A model generated the notes under the pieces. That model was not told the origin of the DNA, did not search any database, and saw only the letters and a list, made by a program, of their open reading frames with translations. A stretch of 5,582 nucleotides of DNA. Origin: Ruminococcus sp. UBA4383 (GTDB taxonomy: Bacteria; Bacillota; Clostridia; Oscillospirales; Ruminococcaceae). Below, in pieces: positions 1 through 5,418 of this stretch (position 1 is the first letter of the stretch; every line of letters begins with the position of its first letter). The stretch is from the NCBI GenBank assembly GCA_002389995.1, contig DGRR01000138.1, forward strand, positions 1 to 5,582, written 5' to 3'. Made by a program: the position numbers and the translations under genes.

Positions 1-806
1 GCGAATTTTGCATAATCATCAATAGTTGAACAAAGTCCTGCACCGCCTGATTCAAATGCAGGCGGATTTTTATAATCCGTAAGACCGAGATAATTTCCGA
101 AATCCTGAACAAGTTTTCCGTCATTCCATGAATACAGTGCGGAAAATCTGTCTCTTTTGTCATCAGGTACATAAAAATCAGTATCATTCATTCCGAGAGG
201 GGAAAAGATATATTTTTTAAGAAAATCACTGTATTTCATACCTGAAGCTTTTTCTATGATACCGCCTGTTATATCGGCTGAAATGCCGTAGTCCCATTTT
301 TCGCCCATATTGAACATAAGCGGAATATCAGCAGCTTTTCGGCAAAATTCCTGAGTAGTCATATCTTTGCCGCTGTTCTGACGGGAAATGACTTCATCAA
401 AAAGCTTTGCCGAAGCTATAACGGATTTATTGAAATTATTTGCATAGGGAATCCCCGAAGTCATAGTTAAAAGGTGGGATATTTTCAGATTTTCGTTGCA
501 GGGGATTATATTATCACCGTCAAGATACGAAAGCTTTGAATATTCAGGGAAAAACTTTGATACAGGGTCATCAGGGGAGATTAATCCCATATCCGTGCAA
601 ATCATAGCCGCAGCCGCAGTTACGGGCTTTGTGAGTGAAAAAAGCCTTACAATAGTATTTCTCTGCATGGGGATATTTTTTAATTTATCCGCATGACCTG
701 AAAAATGAGAATACAGTTCTTTTCCGTCTTTGAATACGAGACAGCCTGCACCGACTGCCTCACCGAATTTTACTGAGTTGTCCATAATTTCAGCTATTCT
801 GTCCAT
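1..806 (-). CDS. Serine hydrolase of the beta-lactamase / penicillin-binding-protein fold (class C / esterase-like), C-terminus cut by the window edge
   Basis: Reading the minus strand from the ATG at 806 gives 268 codons, open to the left edge. Residues 57-60 are SLTK, the SxxK motif holding the nucleophilic serine and general-base lysine, in the context RLFSLTKPVTAAA. The block LLTMTSGIPY (112-121) and WDYGISADITGGIIE (171-185) follow; the tyrosine Y173 fits the second (YxN-like) motif, here YGI, which is closer to esterase-type members than to true AmpC. LGMNDTDFYVP (204-214) is also typical of the family. The third motif (KTG/HxG-like) would lie outside the window. No signal peptide is seen, so a cytoplasmic enzyme is likely. 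The start has a GGAGG four bases upstream. It lies 14 bases after the DAHP synthase stop, so it is probably the third gene of that operon. Substrate unknown; esterase, peptidase and beta-lactamase-like activities are all possible. Family assignment is firm, function is not. Confidence 0.88.
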   Translation of the reverse strand, partial: MDRIAEIMDNSVKFGEAVGAGCLVFKDGKELYSHFSGHADKLKNIPMQRNTIVRLFSLTKPVTAAAAMICTDMGLISPDDPVSKFFPEYSKLSYLDGDNIIPCNENLKISHLLTMTSGIPYANNFNKSVIASAKLFDEVISRQNSGKDMTTQEFCRKAADIPLMFNMGEKWDYGISADITGGIIEKASGMKYSDFLKKYIFSPLGMNDTDFYVPDDKRDRFSALYSWNDGKLVQDFGNYLGLTDYKNPPAFESGGAGLCSTIDDYAKF

Positions 807-820
807 AATTCCTCCGATTA

Positions 821-1849
821 TCAAAGAAGTTCAGCGATATCGAGGACAAGTCTTTCTGATTTTTCCCAGCCGAGACAGGGGTCTGTAATAGATTTTCCGT
901 AGATATTCTCACCGATTTTCTGTGAGCCGTCCTCGATATAGCTTTCAATCATAAGACCCTTGACGAGTTTTTTAATATCGTTACTGTGGCGCATACTGTG
1001 GAGGATTTCCTTTGAAATTCTTATCTGTTCGTTGAACTGTTTACCTGAATTGGAGTGGTTGGTATCAACGATAAGTGCGGGATTTTTCAGACCTTTTTCG
1101 GCATAAGTCTGAGCGAGTCTGTAAATATCCTCATAATGATAGTTCGGGAATGACTGACCTCTGTCGTTCACATAACCTCTTAAAATGGCATGGGCATAGG
1201 GATTTCCGTCACTTCTGACCTCACAGCCACGGTAAATAAATGCATGGGGGTGCTGTGCAGCGGTTATGGAGTTCATCATTACGGAAATATCGCCGCCTGT
1301 GGGATTTTTCATACCGACAGGAACGGAAACTCCGCTTGAAACAAGTCTGTGCTGTTGATTTTCCACGGAACGTGCGCCTATTGCTATATATGAAAGTAAA
1401 TCATCAAGGTAACTGAAATTTTCGGGGTAAAGCATTTCGTCCGCACCTGAAAAGCCTGTTTCAGACAATGCTCTCATATGGAGATTTCTGACAGCTATGA
1501 TACCGCTTTTCAAATCGGGCATAGCGGTAGGGTTAGGCTGGTGGAGCATACCTTTATAGCCGTCACCCGTAGTTCTTGGCTTACCCGTATATATTCTGGG
1601 AATCATGAAGATTTTATCCTTTACTTTTTCCTGCAATTCCCTGAGCCTTGTTATATAGTCAATAACGCTGTCCTCATTGTCAGCGGAGCAAGGACCTATG
1701 ATGAGCAGGAATTTATTGGATTCACCTGAAAAGATTTTTTTGATTTCCTCATCACGTTCTGCTTTGAGCCTGATTAATTCTTCTGAGAGGGGGTGAGCGT
1801 TTTTGATTTCGGTAGGGTGGGGAAGTTCCCTGATGATATTCATTGACAT
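821..1849 (-). CDS. aroF: 3-deoxy-7-phosphoheptulonate (DAHP) synthase, class I (AroF/AroG type)
   Basis: 342 aa. It condenses phosphoenolpyruvate and erythrose 4-phosphate to DAHP, the first committed step of the shikimate pathway, in the cytoplasm. Alignment from memory to E. coli AroG (350 aa) places the metal ligands at C54 (IGPCS), H265 (DTNHSNS), E302 (IESY) and D323 (ITDPCLGWE). Substrate-binding positions are R92 (KPRTT), R160 (IGAR) and K181 (GMKNPTGGD). The protein is full length with an N-terminal extension of about 45 residues like that of feedback-controlled AroF/G/H enzymes. Which amino acid inhibits it cannot be read here, so the aroF symbol is only a family label. It lacks a fused chorismate mutase domain. 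AAGGAG sits 8 bases before the chosen ATG; the ATG two codons later would be 14 bases away. The gene follows aroC by 23 bases and precedes a serine hydrolase by 14, so the three are probably one operon. Confidence 0.96.
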   Translation of the reverse strand: MSMNIIRELPHPTEIKNAHPLSEELIRLKAERDEEIKKIFSGESNKFLLIIGPCSADNEDSVIDYITRLRELQEKVKDKIFMIPRIYTGKPRTTGDGYKGMLHQPNPTAMPDLKSGIIAVRNLHMRALSETGFSGADEMLYPENFSYLDDLLSYIAIGARSVENQQHRLVSSGVSVPVGMKNPTGGDISVMMNSITAAQHPHAFIYRGCEVRSDGNPYAHAILRGYVNDRGQSFPNYHYEDIYRLAQTYAEKGLKNPALIVDTNHSNSGKQFNEQIRISKEILHSMRHSNDIKKLVKGLMIESYIEDGSQKIGENIYGKSITDPCLGWEKSERLVLDIAELL

Positions 1850-1857
1850 AATAAAAA

Positions 1858-1863
1858 CTCCTT
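1858..1863 (-). promoter_or_regulatory. Ribosome binding site of the DAHP synthase gene
   Basis: On the minus strand this is AAGGAG, 8 bases before the ATG at 1849 and inside the 23-base gap after aroC. The spacing selects the first of two nearby in-frame ATG codons. Confidence 0.8.
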
Positions 1864-1872
1864 TATTGATAA

Positions 1873-2961
1873 TTAAGCGAGCCAGTCCGTACCGTAGCGG
1901 AGGGCGAGCTGGTCACAGAGTACAAGTGCGGTAATGCTGTCAGCAACTACTCTTGCACGGTGTATTATAGCAGGGTCATGTCTGCCCTGAATCTGTAAAG
2001 ATGTTTCTTCAAAGGTGTTTAAATCAATTGTCTGCTGAGTTTTGTAAATAGAGGGAGTAGGCTTTACAGCGCATCTGAAAACGATAGGCATACCGTTTGA
2101 GATACCGCCGATTATACCGCCTGCATTGTTTGTTTCAGTGAAAACTCTGCCGTTTTCGGAGAAATAAGCGTCATTGTTTTCGCTTCCCTTTTTGTCTGCA
2201 CAGGCGAAACCACTGCCAAATTCCACGCCTTTTACAGCGGGAATACTGAAAAGCGCATGAGATAAAACGCCTTCAAGCGTATCGAACCATGGTTCACCGA
2301 CACCTGCGGGAAATCCGACAACAGCCGTTTCAAGTCTGCCGCCCACGCTGTCGCCTTCAGATTTTGCGGAAGATATAACGGATTTCATTTCTTCGGCTTT
2401 ATCGGTGTCAAGTACAGCGAAATCGAGGTTATTAAGAGTATCTATATCATTTTCGATGTCGATGAAATTTCTGTCATAAACTCCTCCGCATGAGAGGATA
2501 TGTGTGCCTATTTTAATACCTTTACAGGCGAGTGCATTTATAGCGACTGCACCTGCTGCGACAATTCCTGCGGTTATGCGTCCTGAAAAGTGACCGCCGC
2601 CCCTGAAATCCTGAAATCCGTGATATTTCATCTGAGCGGGGAAATCTGCATGGGCAGGGCGGGCTTTATAGGCGAGTTCTCCGTAATCCCTGCTTCTTGT
2701 ATCCTGATTTTCTATCATGAAAGTTATTGGAGTACCTGTTGTTTTGCCGTTGAAAACACCGCTGAGGATTTTCACTTTATCAGCTTCCTGTCTTGCGGTT
2801 GAAAGTTTACCGACAGCACGGCGCAGATTCATTTGTTTTTCGATGAAATTCTCGTCAATGGGTATACCTGATGCAAGACCGTCAAGAACCGCACCTATTG
2901 CCTGACCGTGACTTTCTCCGAATATGGTAAGTGCAACGCTTGAACCGAAAGTATTTTTCAA
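1873..2961 (-). CDS. aroC: Chorismate synthase, probable TTG start
   Basis: Converts 5-enolpyruvylshikimate 3-phosphate to chorismate using reduced FMN, the last step of the common aromatic pathway. Numbering from the TTG gives 362 aa, the usual family length (E. coli 361). Signatures in order: FGESHG near residue 14-19 with the conserved His at 18; RPAHAD (101-106) with the second conserved His at 104, where most enzymes have RPGHAD; RGGGHFSGR (120-128), the variant typical of clostridial enzymes in place of RGGGRSSAR; AGGIIGGISNG; KPTPS; GRHDP (326-330); and ADS with Asp 341 near the end. Start choice: an in-frame ATG exists at 2970, but AAGGAG abuts it with no spacer, while the TTG at 2961 has a 9-base spacer and yields a protein starting MKNTFGSS, like many clostridial homologues. 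First gene of a minus-strand operon with DAHP synthase. Identity is certain; the start is probable. Confidence 0.96.
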   Translation of the reverse strand: MKNTFGSSVALTIFGESHGQAIGAVLDGLASGIPIDENFIEKQMNLRRAVGKLSTARQEADKVKILSGVFNGKTTGTPITFMIENQDTRSRDYGELAYKARPAHADFPAQMKYHGFQDFRGGGHFSGRITAGIVAAGAVAINALACKGIKIGTHILSCGGVYDRNFIDIENDIDTLNNLDFAVLDTDKAEEMKSVISSAKSEGDSVGGRLETAVVGFPAGVGEPWFDTLEGVLSHALFSIPAVKGVEFGSGFACADKKGSENNDAYFSENGRVFTETNNAGGIIGGISNGMPIVFRCAVKPTPSIYKTQQTIDLNTFEETSLQIQGRHDPAIIHRARVVADSITALVLCDQLALRYGTDWLA

Positions 2962-2970
2962 AAAAATCAT

Positions 2971-2976
2971 CTCCTT
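2971..2976 (-). promoter_or_regulatory. Ribosome binding site that decides the aroC start
   Basis: AAGGAG on the minus strand. It directly touches the ATG at 2968-2970 (no spacer) but lies 9 bases before the in-frame TTG at 2959-2961. Normal Shine-Dalgarno spacing is about 5-10 bases, so the TTG is favoured. Confidence 0.65.
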
Positions 2977-3008
2977 ATCTCATTTTGGTATTTTATCATA
3001 TGAATAAT

Positions 3009-3037
3009 ATTTTATCACACTGTTTAAAAAATGTCAA
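3009..3037 (-). promoter_or_regulatory. Sigma-A-type promoter for the aroC / DAHP synthase operon
   Basis: On the minus strand a perfect -35 TTGACA (3037-3032) is followed by a 17-base spacer and a -10 TAAAAT (3014-3009), five of six matches to TATAAT. Transcription would begin around 3002, leaving a leader of roughly 40 bases before the aroC start. That leader is too short for a T-box or a trp-type attenuator, so control of this operon, if any, is likely at initiation or through enzyme feedback. Confidence 0.75.
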
Positions 3038-3050
3038 TATGATTTTAATA

Positions 3051-3066
3051 ATTTAAAGCTTAAAAT
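3051..3066. repeat. AT-rich near-palindrome between divergent promoters, possible operator
   Basis: The 16 bases are symmetric about the centre of AAGCTT in seven of eight pairs. The element lies upstream of both divergent promoters, 14 bases beyond the aroC -35 box and about 78 bases from the plus-strand -35 box. A repressor or activator site is possible, but in such AT-rich sequence a palindrome of this size can arise by chance. Confidence 0.25.
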
Positions 3067-3143
3067 CTTTAAAGTGATAATATACAACTTATACAAGTAT
3101 GATTGTTATAATTTGTATTATATCATAAAGTTTAAACATATTA

Positions 3144-3172
3144 TTGCAATTTTAAAAAAAAAGAGTTATAAT
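3144..3172 (+). promoter_or_regulatory. Sigma-A-type promoter for the binding-protein operon
   Basis: TTGCAA (3144-3149, four of six matches to the -35 consensus), a 17-base spacer, then a perfect TATAAT (3167-3172). Transcription would start near 3179, about 39 bases before the ATG at 3218. A second perfect TATAAT lies at 3107-3112 but lacks a convincing -35 box, so it could be an extra weak promoter or chance in AT-rich DNA. Confidence 0.7.
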
Positions 3173-3201
3173 GTTTTTATAGTATTATTTCTGAAATCAG
3201 T

Positions 3202-3210
3202 AAAAAGGAG
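3202..3210 (+). promoter_or_regulatory. Ribosome binding site of the binding-protein gene
   Basis: AAAAAGGAG followed by a 7-base spacer and ATG at 3218. It fixes the start there. A GTG further upstream at 3074 in the same frame is not a real start: it has no such site and would place 48 unrelated residues before a clear lipoprotein signal. Confidence 0.85.
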
Positions 3211-3217
3211 TTTGGTT

Positions 3218-4015
3218 ATGAAAAGAAATTTAGGAATTATACTGTCAGCATTGATACTCACAGCCTGCATTTCGGGCTGCGGTAAGGAAGAACAGGAAGA
3301 ATCTGTCGTAAATACACCCATTACAAGTGCAGATGACCTCTCAGGAAAAAAAATCGGCACTCAGTTAGGCACAACAGGTTATATATTCGCTCAGGATATC
3401 GAGGGCGCAAAGGTAGAACCTTTCAGTACGGGAAGTGAAGCCGTAAAAGCCCTTGCAGACGGTGAAATTGACGCTGTACTCATAGATGCTGAAACAGCAA
3501 ATGTCTTTGTCGAGGAGAATACCTCTCTTACCATTCTTGACGAGCCTTTTGCAGTTGAGGAGTATTCCGTTGCATATTCAAAAGATAATGACGAAATGGG
3601 CAAAAAAATTGATTCCGCCATATCAGCACTTAAAGAAAACGGCACTCTTGACGAAATAAAAAGTCACTGGATTGGCGACAATGCCGATGAAGTCTCATAT
3701 GTACCCAAAAGCGACATTCCCAGAGAAGGCACAATAAAAGTCGCTACAAATGCAGAATTTCCCCCCTATGAAAGTTTTAACGAAAGTTCTGAAATAGTCG
3801 GCATAGATATTGACATGATGAATGCTGTATGCGATGAACTTGGAATGGAACTTGTCGTTGAAAGCATGGATTTCGATTCCATAATCCCCTCAGTAAATTC
3901 AGGCGAATATGATGCAGGTGTTGCAGGAATTTCAGTTACTCCCGAAAGAGAAGAAAATGTTTCATTCACACAAAGCTACGCAACCTCCACACAGGTAATT
4001 ATTGTAAAAAAATGA
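3218..4015 (+). CDS. Amino-acid-type ABC solute-binding lipoprotein (family 3), circularly permuted
   Basis: 265 aa. Residues 1-21 are a lipoprotein signal with two overlapping lipoboxes, LTAC (Cys17) and ISGC (Cys21); the second, followed by GKEEQEE, looks the likelier anchor. The mature protein should sit on the outer face of the membrane and bind an amino acid or similar solute. In ordinary family 3 proteins the order is lobe 1, lobe 2, then return to lobe 1. Here residues about 35-153 (SADDLSGKKIGTQLGTTGY through LDEIKSHWIGD) are the part normally found second, and residues about 171-265 (TIKVATNAEFPPYE through TSTQVIIVKK) are the part normally found first. The protein ends exactly where the first hinge strand would cross to lobe 2. 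Ligand motifs of both lobes remain: GTTG (51-54), Asp90 in LIDAETA, FPPYE (181-185), and SVTPER with Arg244. No permease or ATPase gene is adjacent, so it may be an orphan binding protein. Its TGA overlaps the next ATG. The family is certain; permutation is read from the motif order. Confidence 0.93.
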   Translation: MKRNLGIILSALILTACISGCGKEEQEESVVNTPITSADDLSGKKIGTQLGTTGYIFAQDIEGAKVEPFSTGSEAVKALADGEIDAVLIDAETANVFVEENTSLTILDEPFAVEEYSVAYSKDNDEMGKKIDSAISALKENGTLDEIKSHWIGDNADEVSYVPKSDIPREGTIKVATNAEFPPYESFNESSEIVGIDIDMMNAVCDELGMELVVESMDFDSIIPSVNSGEYDAGVAGISVTPEREENVSFTQSYATSTQVIIVKK

Positions 4016-4449
4016 TATATACAGAACTTACAGTAAAGGCTATGCATATAGCCTATAATGCACATTCAGGACAGACCGACAAAAACGGTATGCCTTATAT
4101 ATTCCACCCTTTCCACCTTGCCGAACAGATGCATACGGAATCAGAAATATGCACAGCATTACTGCATGATGTGGCAGAAGATACCGATATAACCCTTGAA
4201 AAACTTGCGGAAGATTTTCCGAAAGAAATCACAGATGCACTTAAACTTCTCACACATGATAAAAATATTGACTATTTTGACTATGTAAGGGAAATTAAAA
4301 CAAATCCCATAGCCAGAAAAGTAAAGCTTGCCGATTTAAAGCATAATTCCGACCTCAGCCGTATGACTGCATCGGGAATTGTCCCCTCTGAAAAAGATAT
4401 CAGACGCAGAGAAAAATATCTGAAAGCGATTGAAATTCTTAATGAATAA
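4012..4449 (+). CDS. Small HD-domain hydrolase, RelA/SpoT hydrolase-like (possible (p)ppGpp or nucleotide pyrophosphohydrolase)
   Basis: 145 aa, a single HD domain with no synthetase or TGS/ACT regions, like small alarmone hydrolases (MESH1 type). Metal and catalytic positions are present: H32 in PYIFHP, H52-D53 in LLHDVAEDT with E56-D57, and D108 in KLADLKHN with N112. In canonical members the segment before PYI reads HxGQxRKxG; here it is HSGQTDKNG (18-26), so the Arg known in RelA/SpoT hydrolases to pack on the guanine base is Asp23, while Lys24 is kept. The substrate may thus not be (p)ppGpp. Expected to be a cytoplasmic Mn-dependent enzyme. The ATG overlaps the stop of the binding-protein gene (ATGA), and no clear Shine-Dalgarno is visible, so translational coupling is likely. 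The 3' end overlaps the following transporter gene by 8 bases. Confidence 0.87.
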   Translation: MIYTELTVKAMHIAYNAHSGQTDKNGMPYIFHPFHLAEQMHTESEICTALLHDVAEDTDITLEKLAEDFPKEITDALKLLTHDKNIDYFDYVREIKTNPIARKVKLADLKHNSDLSRMTASGIVPSEKDIRRREKYLKAIEILNE

Positions 4450-5377
4450 CAAAGAGAAAAAATTTTCAAGCCTGCCGATAGTGCTTGGAATGACAATGAT
4501 ATGCTGTCTTTTGTGGGGAAGTGCATTTCCGTGCATAAAAATCGGATATAAACTTTTTGAAATACCGTCAGGCGAAAGCTTTTCACAGATATTATTTGCG
4601 GGGACAAGATTTTTCATCGCAGGAATAATGGCTGTATTAATGGGAAGTGCAGGACAGAAAAAACTGCTCATACCCAAAAAAGAAAGCGTTCCAAGAATTT
4701 TTATACTTTCTCTCTTTCAGACGGTTTTGCAGTATACATTTTTTTATATCGGACTTGCCAACACAACAGGCATGAAAAGCAGTATAATAAACGCATCAAA
4801 TGTATTTTTTTCGATACTTGCGGCATCTCTCATATTTCATCAGGAAAAACTCGGTATAAGAAAAATTTTTGGCTGTCTGCTGGGATTTTCGGGAGTTGTA
4901 CTGATAAATCTCACTGCAAAGGCAGATATGAGCCTGAAATTTTCAGGAGAAGGACTTATTCTGATATCAGCAATTTCACACGCCTTTTCATCAGCTTTCA
5001 CCAAAAAATTCACCGCAGATGAAAATCCCGTCACTTTAAGCGGATATCAGTTTATTTTCGGCGGTCTTGTTATGATAATAACAGGGCTTATATTCGGAGG
5101 CAGACTGCATGATATAAGTTTTTCGGGCATAATTATACTTTTATATCTTGCCTTTATATCAGCCGCAGCATTTTCATTATGGGGAATACTCCTCAAATAC
5201 AATCCTGTATCGAGAATATCTGTTTTTGGCTTTATGAATCCTGTTTTCGGAGTAATACTTTCAGCAGTATTCTTATCGGAAGGAAGTACAGCAGAGCCGT
5301 GGAGGGTGACAGTATCACTTATACTTGTCGTACTCGGCATAGTAACGGTAAACATTAAAACAATGCGTAATAATTAA
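4442..5377 (+). CDS. EamA / drug-metabolite transporter (DMT) superfamily permease
   Basis: 311 aa from the ATG at 4442, the usual length for the ten-helix DMT carriers made of two EamA repeats. Hydrophobic segments fall at about 11-30, 49-68, 84-105, 112-133, 139-158, 170-186, 200-219, 226-247, 257-279 and 286-305. LLWGSAFPCIKIG (23-35) in helix 1 is the characteristic start of repeat one; LIFHQEKLGIRKIFGCLLGFSG near helices 4-5 and the parallel FLSEG region after helix 9 are typical of EamA domains. Members export amino acids or other small metabolites, or import some; the substrate cannot be told from sequence. The ATG lies inside the end of the HD gene (8-base overlap), with no strong ribosome site, so coupled translation is likely. 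A TTG at 4430 in frame would add four residues and is less likely. The gene closes the operon, followed at once by a terminator. Confidence 0.93.
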   Translation: MNNKEKKFSSLPIVLGMTMICCLLWGSAFPCIKIGYKLFEIPSGESFSQILFAGTRFFIAGIMAVLMGSAGQKKLLIPKKESVPRIFILSLFQTVLQYTFFYIGLANTTGMKSSIINASNVFFSILAASLIFHQEKLGIRKIFGCLLGFSGVVLINLTAKADMSLKFSGEGLILISAISHAFSSAFTKKFTADENPVTLSGYQFIFGGLVMIITGLIFGGRLHDISFSGIIILLYLAFISAAAFSLWGILLKYNPVSRISVFGFMNPVFGVILSAVFLSEGSTAEPWRVTVSLILVVLGIVTVNIKTMRNN

Positions 5378-5409
5378 AAAATCTCCCCTGAATCAAGGGA
5401 GATTTTTTT
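5376..5409. terminator. Intrinsic terminator, probably bidirectional
   Basis: A 12-base-pair stem (5376-5387 pairing with 5397-5408, core ATCTCCC/GGGAGAT) surrounds a 9-base loop and ends in seven T (5403-5409). It begins one base before the last base of the transporter stop codon's end and ends the plus-strand operon. Because the left arm starts with six A, it also offers a U-tract to transcripts of the minus-strand gene ending at 5419. Confidence 0.92.
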
Positions 5410-5418
5410 GATTATCAA

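Noticed and set aside
496..696. Plus-strand open frame of 66 codons inside the serine hydrolase
   Set aside because: It is antisense to a clearly conserved catalytic-domain gene, lacks a ribosome site and has no recognisable protein features.
1478..1729. Plus-strand open frame inside the DAHP synthase gene
   Set aside because: It is antisense to conserved active-site codons; its open frame reflects codon bias of the real gene.
2590..2905. Two plus-strand open frames antisense to aroC
   Set aside because: They overlap the strongly conserved chorismate synthase core and show no initiation signals.
2971..3073. T-box, riboswitch or attenuator in front of the aromatic operon
   Set aside because: The predicted leader is only about 40 bases, with no stem-loop followed by a T-run and no T-box sequence.
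3074..3217. Upstream in-frame extension of the binding protein from a GTG at 3074
   Set aside because: It has no ribosome site, codes AT-driven Tyr/Ile/Lys-rich residues unlike any signal, overlaps the promoter, and a strong AAAAAGGAG plus lipoprotein signal marks the ATG at 3218.
3218..4015. Binding protein as a truncated pseudogene or frameshifted gene
   Set aside because: The frame is intact from a strong ribosome site to a stop overlapping the next gene, and both ligand-binding halves are complete; only their order differs.
4281..4677. Minus-strand open frames of 108 and 113 codons over the HD / transporter junction
   Set aside because: They lie opposite two well-supported genes, have no ribosome sites and no coherent hydrophobic or domain pattern of their own.
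5047..5355. Minus-strand open frame of 102 codons opposite the transporter C-terminal half
   Set aside because: It is a shadow of the transmembrane coding region, with no start signal; the composition follows from the hydrophobic codons on the other strand.
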